DNA of 64,000 bases from Chloroflexota bacterium. GTDB lineage: Bacteria > Chloroflexota > UBA11872. The stretch's first letter is position 1. Each line of letters starts with the position of its first letter. Both the position numbers and the translations under genes were made by a program. The DNA lies in contig JAJDVX010000029.1 in the NCBI GenBank assembly GCA_022825895.1, positions 1 through 64,000 on the forward strand. The letters run 5' to 3'. Positions 24,814 through 33,220 of this stretch are shown piece by piece. The notes beneath the pieces are model-generated. The model searched no databases. It was not told the origin of the DNA and worked only from the letters and a program-made list of their open reading frames with translations.

Positions 24814-25953
24814 ATGATTGAATGGCTCGGCATTCAACACCTGTTCGAGCTTTCCCCAACGGAAGCCACTATTGGCTTCCTCACCCCGCTGATTATCTTC
24901 GCCGTATTGTTCGTCGTGCAGCTCATCCTGCCGGGAATCCGGGTTCCCGGATACGTTACAAATACGGAGACCGGCCAACCCCGTAGCTATCGTCTCAACG
25001 GCATCCTGGTCTTTGCCATAGCCGCAATTGTGTGGGCGACCGAAGTCACCGGAATGCCACGCACCTGGTTCTACGAATCGGCCGTCTATTCGGTGGCCGG
25101 CGGAACGGTCGTCGTCGCCATTCTTACCTTGATAGCCGTCTTCAGCCAGCCGCAAGACGAAACGAAGAATCCGATCGCGGCCTTCTGGCTTGGGCGCGTT
25201 CAGGAGCTGTCGTTCCTCAAAGAGCGTATCGACTTGAAAATGTACTTTTACGTCGTCGGCGGCTCCATGTTTTCGCTCAACGCCCTGTCCGCGGCCGCCT
25301 GGCACGTCGAGCGCTTCGGCGAGAACACCAATCCTGGAGTCTTCCTGGTCGCGGGATTCTATACGTGGTATGTAGTGGACTACTTCATCTTCGAGCGAGT
25401 CCAGCTGTACACCTTCGATGTGATCTACGAGAAGCTTGGATTCAAGATGTTCTGGGGCGGTCTGATGGTCTACGGCTGGATCTATATCCTCCCCCTGTGG
25501 GGCATGGCCGCGCATCCGAGTCCCGGATTCTCCACGGTCTGGACGTACGTCTGGCTCATCGCGGTGGCGGCGCTGTGGATGATGGGCTGGGTGATTAGCC
25601 GCGGCGCCAACATGCAGAAGTACACCTTCAAGCGCTGGCCCGACCGCAACTTCCTCGGACTCATCCGGCCCGAGTACATCCAGGCCGGCGAGCGCAAGAT
25701 CCTGGTCAGTGGCTTCTGGGGCGCAGCCCGCCACATGAACTACCTCGGCGAGTGGTTCCATGCCTCCGCCATCGCCCTGGCCTTCGGCCACTTCACCAAC
25801 CTCTGGGCCTGGACCTACTTCATCTGGGTCGTCGCGCTCTTCGTAACCCGCCAGCGAGAAGACGATCACTACTGCGCGCAGAAGTACGGCCCCGAGAAGT
25901 GGGCCGAGTACCAGGCCCGCGTGAAATACCGCATCTGCCCCTGGGTCTACTGA
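24814..25953 (+). CDS. ERG4/ERG24-family sterol reductase, copy 1
   Basis: A 379-residue polytopic membrane protein, from ATG 24814. The C-terminus has the family signature GFWGAARHMNYLGEW (about 299-313), then DDHYCAQKYG and the terminal KYRICPWVY, closely matching delta14-, delta7- and delta24(28)-sterol reductases (ERG24, DHCR7, ERG4). The N-terminal YRLNGILVF and VAGGT stretches also match. These enzymes reduce a sterol double bond with NADPH. Which bond is reduced cannot be read from sequence. TTG 24808 is an alternative start. It is followed 124 bp later by a paralogue of the same length. Confidence 0.87.
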   Translation: MIEWLGIQHLFELSPTEATIGFLTPLIIFAVLFVVQLILPGIRVPGYVTNTETGQPRSYRLNGILVFAIAAIVWATEVTGMPRTWFYESAVYSVAGGTVVVAILTLIAVFSQPQDETKNPIAAFWLGRVQELSFLKERIDLKMYFYVVGGSMFSLNALSAAAWHVERFGENTNPGVFLVAGFYTWYVVDYFIFERVQLYTFDVIYEKLGFKMFWGGLMVYGWIYILPLWGMAAHPSPGFSTVWTYVWLIAVAALWMMGWVISRGANMQKYTFKRWPDRNFLGLIRPEYIQAGERKILVSGFWGAARHMNYLGEWFHASAIALAFGHFTNLWAWTYFIWVVALFVTRQREDDHYCAQKYGPEKWAEYQARVKYRICPWVY

Positions 25954-26077
25954 GCCAGGACCCCGTGAGCGCCAAAACGTGTACCACCAACCCTGCAAGG
26001 AGAGGCGGGTCGCTCGTTGACCGTTTCCTTGCCCGTCTCCATACTCGCCGCGGCACTGAAAGTTGGGGGAACCGATC

Positions 26078-27217
26078 ATGATTGAATGGCTGGGTATCGA
26101 ACACCTCTTCGAGCTTTCCCCAACCGAAGCAGTCCTCGGCTTCTTCACACCTCTCATCATCTTTGCCGTGTTCTTCGTTGCCCAGGTCGTCCTGCCCGCC
26201 CGCCGGGTCCCGGGCTACGTCATCAACCCGGAGACCGGGCAATCTCGCAACTATCGCCTTAACGGTCTCCTCGTCTTCATCATCGCCATCGTCGTATGGG
26301 CCATCGAGCCATTTGGCTTGCCGCGCGACTGGTTCTACCGCTCCGCCGTCTACGCCGTGGCTGGCGGCACCGTGTTTGCCGCCCTCATTGCGCTCGTGGC
26401 CATGCTCAGCCAGCCGCAGGGCGAGGTCAAGAATCCCTTCCACGCCTTCTGGACCGGGCGATCCCTCGAGCACCCGCTATTCAACGAACGCTTCGATCTG
26501 AAGATGTACCTCTACGTCGTCGGCGGCACCATGCTGGTTCTCAACGCCATGTCCGGAGCCGCCTGGCACTACGAACGCTTCGGCGACAACTTCAATCCCG
26601 GCGTTTTCCTCTACACCGCCTTCTTCACCCTCTACATATTCGACTACTTCATCTTCGAACGCGTCCAGCTCTACACCTATGACTTGATTCACGAAAAGCT
26701 CGGCTTCAAGCTGATTTGGGGCGGTCTTGTCATCTACGGCTGGCTATATATCCTCCCGCTTTGGGGCATGGCCGTATATCCGAACCCTGACTTCCCGGCG
26801 GCCTGGACCTACGTGTGGCTTATTGGAACGGGCCTGCTCCTAGTCTTCGGCTGGTCCATCTCGCGTGGCGGCAACCTGCAGAAGTACTGGTTCAAGCGCT
26901 GGCCCGACCGCAAGTTCCTGGGAATCATCGAGCCCGAGTACATTCAGGCTGGCGACCGCAAGATCCTCTGCAGCGGTTTCTGGGGCGCCGCCCGTCACTT
27001 CAATTACATGGGCGAAGGGTTTGCCTGTTTTGCCATCGGCCTGTCATTTGGGCACTTCACCAATCTCTGGGCCTGGACCTACTTCATCTTCATCGTCTCG
27101 CTGTTTACCTGGCGTCAATGGGACGACGAAGCGCACTGCGCCGAGAAGTACGGCGAGGAAAAGTGGGCCGAATACAAGGCCCGCGTCAAGTACCGCATCT
27201 GCCCCTGGGTCTACTGA
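26078..27217 (+). CDS. ERG4/ERG24-family sterol reductase, copy 2
   Basis: A 379-residue paralogue of the gene just upstream, with identical length and start (MIEWLGI) and the same end (KYRICPWVY). By eye roughly two thirds of residues are identical. GFWGAARHFNYMGEG, the DDEAHCAEKYGEEKW segment and the nine or so helices are conserved. ATG 26078 is supported by GGGGGA 8 nt upstream; the frame extends a few codons earlier. Two such reductases in tandem suggest two different double bonds or two sterol substrates. The pair is probably one transcript with the upstream copy. Confidence 0.87.
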   Translation: MIEWLGIEHLFELSPTEAVLGFFTPLIIFAVFFVAQVVLPARRVPGYVINPETGQSRNYRLNGLLVFIIAIVVWAIEPFGLPRDWFYRSAVYAVAGGTVFAALIALVAMLSQPQGEVKNPFHAFWTGRSLEHPLFNERFDLKMYLYVVGGTMLVLNAMSGAAWHYERFGDNFNPGVFLYTAFFTLYIFDYFIFERVQLYTYDLIHEKLGFKLIWGGLVIYGWLYILPLWGMAVYPNPDFPAAWTYVWLIGTGLLLVFGWSISRGGNLQKYWFKRWPDRKFLGIIEPEYIQAGDRKILCSGFWGAARHFNYMGEGFACFAIGLSFGHFTNLWAWTYFIFIVSLFTWRQWDDEAHCAEKYGEEKWAEYKARVKYRICPWVY

Positions 27218-27258
27218 CCGGACGTCGACCGCACGCCTCCGAGGGCGCCTGACCCGTG

Positions 27259-27278
27259 CGGCCCGCCAATCGGGGCCG
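27259..27278. terminator. Weak hairpin after the sterol-reductase pair
   Basis: CGGCCC at 27259-27264 pairs with GGGCCG at 27273-27278 around an 8-nt loop. There is no T-tract on either strand, so it is only a possible terminator between the converging reductase and small membrane protein genes. Confidence 0.3.
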
Positions 27279-27305
27279 GATTCCTGCTATGGAATGCGGA
27301 GAGCG

Positions 27306-27560
27306 TCAGGCCGAATCGCGCGTCGGCGCCGAGCTGGCCACACCTTCCTCTTGCAGCACCTCGCGGATCAGCACGCGCAGGGCCGCCCGATCAAGCGTGA
27401 CGGTTCCGGAGTCCGCGCCGCGATCAATGATTCGATCGACGCGCTTGCGTAGGTCCCGGATGTCTGTCAGCACCCAACCGAAAAGCAGCACAATCCCTGT
27501 GAACATCACGCCGAGCGCGGCAAAGAACGTCCCGACATCGAGCGTCGCGCCTGTATCCAT
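27306..27560 (-). CDS. Small membrane-anchored coiled-coil protein (paralogue of the one at 55490)
   Basis: An 84-residue protein with a short N-terminus (MDTGATLDVGTFF), one membrane helix (LGVMFTGIVLLFGWVL), then a charged helical tail with TDIRDLRKRVDRIIDRG and LIREVLQEE. A second copy of this family is at 55490-55753 (MDTTASLDVGTF and SDIRDLRQRLDGFID in the same order). The ribosome binding site AAGGAGG lies 7 nt upstream of ATG 27560. No function is known; the shape resembles small membrane organisers or phage-shock/holin-like proteins, without proof. Confidence 0.7.
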   Translation of the reverse strand: MDTGATLDVGTFFAALGVMFTGIVLLFGWVLTDIRDLRKRVDRIIDRGADSGTVTLDRAALRVLIREVLQEEGVASSAPTRDSA

Positions 27561-27666
27561 CGGTCCCTCCTTGGCGAGGGCTCATGGTCCCCGCCGACTA
27601 GGTGGCATCTGCCAATGGTCAGAAACATCCGCCCTGTCGAAGTCTAGCCGGCGCTGGAGCGGCGTA

Positions 27667-27715
27667 TGGGGTGAGTTTTGAGGGATCGTCCCGGCAACCG
27701 TCCCTCGGGTTGCGC
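27667..27715. repeat. Dispersed palindromic intergenic repeat, copy 1
   Basis: GGGGTGAG followed by CCCGGCAACC and GGGTTGCGCC; GCAACC and GGGTTGC pair as a hairpin. Related copies occur at 56571-56624 and 56636-56689, and part of the word (CTTCCGGGCAACC) at 55200. It looks like a REP-like sequence placed between genes. Confidence 0.4.
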
Positions 27716-27724
27716 CAACGCCCC

Positions 27725-28600
27725 TCAGATTCGGTAAATCTCCTCCGCCGTCCCCGAGAACAGCCGGATCTGCTCGTCCCTGCTGAAGTCCGAGACGATC
27801 TCCGTATAGGCATCGATCACTTCGTCGTACGTGCTCCACAGCCAGTCCACCGGCCAGTTGGTGCCGAAGAAACATCGCTCGACGCCCATCGTCTCGATCG
27901 ACGTCAGGACCCATGGCCGGATGCTGTCCACCGTCCAGTCGTGGTCGCCCATCCCCAGGCCCGAAATCTTCCAGCGGACGTTGTCACAGCTGGCTGCAAT
28001 GGCGACGCCCCGCTTCCAGTTCTCGAAGTACTCGGGCGTCCGCTCATCGGGCATGCCTGTGTGATCCACCACGATCGTGATGTTCGGAAACTTGCGCGCC
28101 AGGTCCCGCACCTTCTCCATGTCCTGCCACTGGGCCGGCATGCTCGAGACCAGGTTGAACTGCTCGAAGAGCGCGAATCCCCGGTGGTAGTCCGGCTCCA
28201 CCAGGTAGTCGCCGTACGAAAAGTCCCGGATCCCCCGCATGTTCGGCGACTGGCAGTGACGCTCCAGCACCGCGCAAATGCCCGGATCCCGCAGGTCCGC
28301 GTGCGCCACGATCCCGTGCGGAAACCCCGTTCGCTCCGCTGCCTCCTGCAGCCACTCCGTCTCCGTCACCGGGTCCGGGCTGCCGATGGCGGCCTGCACG
28401 TGTACCGACTTGGTCACGTTCGCGTTCCGCGTCTCGGCGATATAGTCCTCGGCGACGTAGTTCCGCTCGGCCAGCTTCTGTATCTGCCACCCCAGCGTGT
28501 GATGCGGGACCCCCGGCTGCCAGTGGCCGTACACCAGTTCCGGGTGCTGCATGTCGTAGTAGTGAACATGCGAATCGACGAAATCAAGCTTGTCACTCAT
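27725..28600 (-). CDS. Amidohydrolase-2 family metal-dependent hydrolase (COG3618, lactonase/decarboxylase type)
   Basis: A 291-residue TIM-barrel hydrolase from ATG 28600. The N-terminal motif DFVDSHVHYYD has the first metal-binding HxH. HVQAAIGSPDP, a VVDHTGMPDE segment with the barrel His, and FFGTNWPVDWLW near the C-terminus with the terminal Asp region are typical of COG3618 (L-rhamnonolactonase, L-fuconolactonase and related). Related proteins open sugar or aromatic lactones; the precise substrate is not clear. It lies downstream of a D-2-hydroxyacid dehydrogenase on the same strand. Confidence 0.83.
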   Translation of the reverse strand: MSDKLDFVDSHVHYYDMQHPELVYGHWQPGVPHHTLGWQIQKLAERNYVAEDYIAETRNANVTKSVHVQAAIGSPDPVTETEWLQEAAERTGFPHGIVAHADLRDPGICAVLERHCQSPNMRGIRDFSYGDYLVEPDYHRGFALFEQFNLVSSMPAQWQDMEKVRDLARKFPNITIVVDHTGMPDERTPEYFENWKRGVAIAASCDNVRWKISGLGMGDHDWTVDSIRPWVLTSIETMGVERCFFGTNWPVDWLWSTYDEVIDAYTEIVSDFSRDEQIRLFSGTAEEIYRI

Positions 28601-28685
28601 CGCTTGTAGCTCGCTTTCGCTTGCTGGATTGGAAGCCAAGTCCTAACGACAGCTTCGAGACGAAGCCTAACGCGAACGAATCCGT

Positions 28686-29759
28686 TCAACCCTCCGCCGT
28701 CGCGCTTCCCCTCCGGTTCGCCATCGACCTCGGCGTCAGTTCAAACAGCGGCTCCTCGCCTCTGAAGAACCGCTCCAACTCATCCACCATCAGGCTGAAG
28801 AAGCGGTGCCGGCTGGCCAGCGTCACCCCCGCGATGTGCGGGCTCAGGAAAACGTTCGGCAGCCCGATGATCTCGCTGTCCGGCGGAATCGGCTCCGGAT
28901 CGAACACGTCAAGCCCCGCCACGATGTCCCCGCGCTTCAGCCGCTCGATCAGCGCGTCGCTGTCCACCACCACGCCACGCGACACGTTCACGAACACCGC
29001 GTTGGAAGGAATCAAGTCCAACTCCCGCCGCCCGATCATCCCCTCCGTCGCCGGCGTGTGCGGCGCCAGGCACACGATCACATCAGATTTCGAGAGCACG
29101 CTCTCCAGCGACGTCTTCACCACCCCGATCGCATCCGGCATCTCGCTGGCCAGGTACGGGTCGTAAACCCGAATTGCCACCTCGAACGGCTCCAGCAACT
29201 TCACCAGCCGCCGCCCGATGTGCCCGCACCCGATCAGCCCAACCCGCTTCCCGGTCAGCTCCCCATGCACGAACCCAAAGTCGTCGCGCGCGGGCTTGTC
29301 GGTATCGCCCGCCAGGATGTTCCGAAAGCTCTCCCCCGCATTCCGCAGCGAGATCAGGATCAGCCCCAGCGCCCACTCCGCCACCGGGTACGACGACCCA
29401 TGCGTCGTATCCACCGTCCGGATCCCGCGCGCCCACGCCGCCTCCACGTCGATCCGGTACGCGAACCGGTCCCCCTCCAGCTCGCCGATGATCTTCAAGT
29501 GCGGCGCCGCGTCCATCACCTCCGCGCTGATCCTCGGCGACCCATGCGACACCACCACCCCGTCCACGTCGCCCACCTTCGCCATCAGCTGCCCGATCGC
29601 CCCCGCATCCTCATTCGCCCCAAACGCCTCCCCGCCCTCCAGCTCCAACCACTCCCACTCCGCCACCGCCGCCAGCCGCTCCAGGTCCGCCGCCAGCAAA
29701 CTCAGGTCGCGTACCTCCTGATTGCACACGATCAGCACCCTTGGTCGGGATCTCGCCAT
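28686..29759 (-). CDS. D-isomer-specific 2-hydroxyacid dehydrogenase
   Basis: A 357-residue NAD(P)-dependent dehydrogenase. The nucleotide loop is GLIGCGHIGRRL. The three catalytic positions are in order: Arg in NVSRGVVVD, Glu in DVFDPEPIP, and His in LSPHIAG. It interconverts a 2-oxoacid and a D-2-hydroxyacid; candidates include phosphoglycerate or glyoxylate/hydroxypyruvate reductase-like activity. It is upstream of the COG3618 hydrolase in a likely two-gene transcript, which fits sugar-acid breakdown. Confidence 0.88.
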   Translation of the reverse strand: MARSRPRVLIVCNQEVRDLSLLAADLERLAAVAEWEWLELEGGEAFGANEDAGAIGQLMAKVGDVDGVVVSHGSPRISAEVMDAAPHLKIIGELEGDRFAYRIDVEAAWARGIRTVDTTHGSSYPVAEWALGLILISLRNAGESFRNILAGDTDKPARDDFGFVHGELTGKRVGLIGCGHIGRRLVKLLEPFEVAIRVYDPYLASEMPDAIGVVKTSLESVLSKSDVIVCLAPHTPATEGMIGRRELDLIPSNAVFVNVSRGVVVDSDALIERLKRGDIVAGLDVFDPEPIPPDSEIIGLPNVFLSPHIAGVTLASRHRFFSLMVDELERFFRGEEPLFELTPRSMANRRGSATAEG

Positions 29760-29829
29760 TGCATTCCCCCTACCGGCGCCGGTTCCGGTCAGACCACGCT
29801 CCGCACCCGCAACCCTGCCGTATCCGCTC

Positions 29830-30588
29830 TCAGCGCACCACGCCCACCGTCAGCGACACCACGTACCCATCGCCGTTCGACGTCAATTGCCCCATCAGCG
29901 CCTGCAGCGCGACATCGTCCCTGCCGACTGAGTCGTTCGCGTTCGTCGTCCGACGAGGTCCGCGCGCGGAATAGGGCTCGGATTCGAACACGGCGTCGGA
30001 AACCTCATCCGGAAAGTACAGCTGCGACGCGATCAGCCGCCCTTCGCTGGTGAAGGCCCTGAAGTGAATGTGAACCGTCCGGCCCGGATACCAGCCCGGA
30101 TAGATCGTCTCGAACTCCACCCGCCCCTCGGCGTCCGTCACCTGCCGCCCGCGCAGAAACGTCTCGCCCGAGGTATCCGCGCGATCGTCGCCCTGCCCCG
30201 GATACCCCGAATACTGCCCCGCCGCGTCCGTATGCCAGATGTCCACGAACACATCCCGAACCGGCTCGCACGACCCCGCCGCCACAATCCGCAACGCCAC
30301 CAGCAACGGCGTCCCCGGCTTCCCCTCCGTGATCTCCCGGCGCATCTCCCCGATGTCGAAATAGAAGGGCCCTTCCGTCTGCCGCGGCGTCGCCTCGCAG
30401 TTGGCCTGGGGACCCTCGGCAACGGCTGCGGCTCCGGCCGTTGGCGCTGCGGCCGGCTCCGTGACGGCTTCGCCTGCCGGTGTCGTAGCAACGCCGCCGG
30501 TCGGCTCCTCGCTGTCGGAATCGCACGCCGCCAGGACCACGCAGGACGCCAGGACAGTCGCCAGCACCAGGCCTCTACCGAACTTCAT
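29830..30588 (-). CDS. Intradiol ring-cleavage dioxygenase-like lipoprotein
   Basis: A 252-residue exported protein from ATG 30588, with GGAGAAGG upstream. The signal peptide ends in LAAC, a lipobox, so it is probably lipid-anchored outside the cytoplasm; this differs from classic cytoplasmic protocatechuate or catechol dioxygenases. The intradiol domain shows TEGPFYFD, VFVDIWHTDAAGQYSGY and YPGWYPGRTVHIHFR, containing the Tyr, Tyr, His and His ligands of the Fe(III) site. An Ala/Pro/Thr-rich linker precedes it. It may attack extracellular catechol-like or lignin-like compounds. Confidence 0.85.
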   Translation of the reverse strand: MKFGRGLVLATVLASCVVLAACDSDSEEPTGGVATTPAGEAVTEPAAAPTAGAAAVAEGPQANCEATPRQTEGPFYFDIGEMRREITEGKPGTPLLVALRIVAAGSCEPVRDVFVDIWHTDAAGQYSGYPGQGDDRADTSGETFLRGRQVTDAEGRVEFETIYPGWYPGRTVHIHFRAFTSEGRLIASQLYFPDEVSDAVFESEPYSARGPRRTTNANDSVGRDDVALQALMGQLTSNGDGYVVSLTVGVVR

Positions 30589-30784
30589 GCCTTCTCCACG
30601 CACGTCGCCGCTCGCCGTGCGGAGCTGCGGGTCCGAGCAATGCTCAAGCGCCGCGCAATTGCCGTTCTTCAAGATTAGCCTGCGCTACCGGCGTCGCCGG
30701 CCGGGGATGTCGTCCGGTCCCCGAGTCCGAGGAACGCGATCTCCGCAGCGAGATGTCGCGGCCCTGGCCGCAGCTCCCGCCAGG

Positions 30785-31411
30785 TCAGTCGCATCCGTCT
30801 GTTCCCGAATCGCTTCTGAGTCCGCCCCAGATCGTCTCCACCGCCTGTTCGATCCGCTGCCTTGGATCGCCAGAGGCCATGACGTGATTCGCCAGCACCG
30901 ACCCGATCAACGCGTCAACCGCGACATCCAGATCGGCGTCGGCCCGGATTTCCCCCCGTTCCACGCCTCGTTGCAGGACCTTGATCGCCTCACGTCGACG
31001 GGGCCGGAAAATGCGCTTTCGGAAGGTCTCAAGTAGACGGGGATTGCGACGCGCCTCGACCAGGAGCGCACCGAACATCGCGAAGCCGGCGCGCTCGAGC
31101 GCGGGCTGGAAGCTTGCAAGCATTTCAATGATGTCGGTGCGCGCGCTGCCCGTGTTCGGCGTCAGCCCCACGTCGTCCCTCAGAGATCGAACGGCCGCGG
31201 CGGCCAGTTCGGCCTTGGACGGATAGCGCCGATAAATCGCCGTCTTTCCCACACCGGCGGCGGCGGCCACGCCCTCAACCGACATGCCGGAATAGCCGTG
31301 GACTGTCAGCAGCCGAAGCGTGGCCTCGAGAATCGATCGATCAATACCTGGATCGCGTGGCCGTCCGCGCCTGGCGCCCTCTCGACGTGATGTGTCGTCC
31401 GCTGCCGTCAA
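30785..31411 (-). CDS. TetR-family transcriptional regulator
   Basis: A 208-residue TetR regulator. The N-terminal helix-turn-helix is clear: SILEATLRLLTVHGYSGMSVEGVAAAAGVGKTAIYRRYPSKAEL. The C-terminal ligand domain has the TetR_C-type LRDDVGLTPN start. Its start codon overlaps the stop of the MFS gene by 4 nt (ATGA), so the two are translationally coupled, and it most likely represses that exporter operon. Confidence 0.88.
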   Translation of the reverse strand: MTAADDTSRREGARRGRPRDPGIDRSILEATLRLLTVHGYSGMSVEGVAAAAGVGKTAIYRRYPSKAELAAAAVRSLRDDVGLTPNTGSARTDIIEMLASFQPALERAGFAMFGALLVEARRNPRLLETFRKRIFRPRRREAIKVLQRGVERGEIRADADLDVAVDALIGSVLANHVMASGDPRQRIEQAVETIWGGLRSDSGTDGCD

Positions 31412-33015
31412 CTCGGCGATCCCCGTTCGGCTTCGGCATCTTCAGAATTGGCGACACGGACGTGGGATTCGACGGGAGCCATTCTGGGAAGGTGGCGTGC
31501 CGGCAGAAACCGCGCGATGAGCATGGCGCCAGCCACCGCCACGCCCGCCGACACCAGCACCGCAATGCCAAGCGCGTCGGTGAACGCCACGTCGGCCGCG
31601 GCCGCCAACTCCGCACCGAGCGGGTCGGGCAGCATCGACGAAATCCTGGAGGCCGCGCCAACGGAGTCGCTGGCGGCCTCGGCCGCCTCAGGCGGCAGGC
31701 TCGCCACGGCCGCATCCATGCGTCCGCTGTACGCCGTGTTGATCACCGAGCCGATCACCGCCACGCCAAAAGCCCCCGACACCTGACGCGTCACGTCGTT
31801 CATCGCCGAGGCAATGCCGGCGTTGGCCTCCGGCACGGCCCCCATCACGGCGTCGGTCGACGGCGCCATCACGTTTCCCATGCTGATCGCCAGGAAGAAT
31901 AAGGTTACGCCGATCACGACGTACGTTGTGTCCGGCTGCCAGAGCGCGATCGTCGCCATTATTCCCCCCACGCAGACCAGGCCCGCGGCAACTACGCGCT
32001 TGCTACCCACCCTGCCAACGATGCGATGGCTCAGTCCGGCGCCCATCGCCATGCCCACGGCAACCGGCAGCATCCGCAGGCCCGCCTCCAGCGGGGTGAA
32101 GCCCTGGACGAACTGAAGGTATTGCGTCAGGCCGAACACCATCCCGAAGAGCGCGAAGAACCCGATCGAAATCGCGCCGGCCCCGGCGGAGAATCGCGGA
32201 TTCTTGAAGAAGTCGAGATTCAGCATTGGGTGATCGGTCTTGATCTCCCAGCCAATGAACGCAGCCATCAGCGCCACGCCAACGGCGAATCCGGCGATCA
32301 CCAGGCCGTCGGTCCACCCGCGTACCGGCGCCTCGATGATCGAGAAGACCAGCACCGTGACGGCCGAAATGGACAGAACCGCGCCCAGGATGTCCAGCGA
32401 TCTCGGGTGCGGATCCCGGCTCTCCGGCACCAGCACCAGCCCCGCCAGCAGCGCCACCACCACGATTGGCACGTTGATGAAGAACACCGAACCCCACCAG
32501 AAGTACTCCAGCAAGAGACCTCCGGTGACGGGGCCCAGCCCAATCCCCAGGCCGGCCACTCCCGCCCAGATGCCAATGGCCTTGCCGCGCTCCTCCCGCG
32601 GGAATACGTGGGTCAGAATCGAGAGGGTCGACGGCATGATCAGCGCGCCCCCGATTCCCATCACGGCCCGCGCCGCGATCAGCTGTTCGCTTGACTGCGC
32701 GAACGCCGCAAAGAAGCTCGCCAGGCCAAACACCACCAGCCCGATCTGCAGCGCCCGCTTGCGCCCGTACCGGTCCCCCAGCGAGCCCATCAGCAGCAAC
32801 AGGCCGGCGAACACCAGGATGTACGCGTCCACCATCCACTGCAGCACCGTGGCGGTCGCATCGAACTCCCGCTGCAGCGTCGGAATGGCAACGTTCAGGA
32901 TCGTGTTGTCCAGCCCGATGATCAGCAGGCTCATCGACAGAATGCCCAGGGTCCACCAACGCCGCCGGTAGGTGGCCGACTCCGCCGCGACTGGCTGCAC
33001 GTCAACCGTTCCCAT
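31408..33015 (-). CDS. MFS drug:H+ antiporter, DHA2 (EmrB/QacA) type
   Basis: A 535-residue transporter with about 14 membrane segments. Motifs include LDNTILNVAIPTLQREFDA in the first helix, MGSLGDRYGRKRAL in loop 2-3 (MFS motif A) and a GWxxGPVTGG-like segment, here LGPVTGGLLLEY, in helix 5 (motif C). DHA2 proteins export drugs or other toxic small molecules with protons. It is the first gene of the operon and is followed directly by the TetR gene. Confidence 0.9.
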   Translation of the reverse strand: MGTVDVQPVAAESATYRRRWWTLGILSMSLLIIGLDNTILNVAIPTLQREFDATATVLQWMVDAYILVFAGLLLLMGSLGDRYGRKRALQIGLVVFGLASFFAAFAQSSEQLIAARAVMGIGGALIMPSTLSILTHVFPREERGKAIGIWAGVAGLGIGLGPVTGGLLLEYFWWGSVFFINVPIVVVALLAGLVLVPESRDPHPRSLDILGAVLSISAVTVLVFSIIEAPVRGWTDGLVIAGFAVGVALMAAFIGWEIKTDHPMLNLDFFKNPRFSAGAGAISIGFFALFGMVFGLTQYLQFVQGFTPLEAGLRMLPVAVGMAMGAGLSHRIVGRVGSKRVVAAGLVCVGGIMATIALWQPDTTYVVIGVTLFFLAISMGNVMAPSTDAVMGAVPEANAGIASAMNDVTRQVSGAFGVAVIGSVINTAYSGRMDAAVASLPPEAAEAASDSVGAASRISSMLPDPLGAELAAAADVAFTDALGIAVLVSAGVAVAGAMLIARFLPARHLPRMAPVESHVRVANSEDAEAERGSPS

Positions 33016-33220
33016 ACCCGCCTGGCCCCCTTCAATATCGAACCGCTACCGTCTCGTATCTATACGATGCGAGGCCAGCCGCGTCGCGTCAAGGCGAAGC
33101 TAGATGCGCAGTCCGCTGCCGCCACAGCTATCGATCAGGCGCGTTCCTTGTCAGGCTGTCGCTGACGATCCATTCGTCCAGGCCCTTCGCCACACCGCCC
33201 GGGCCTCGACGAACAGGCAC

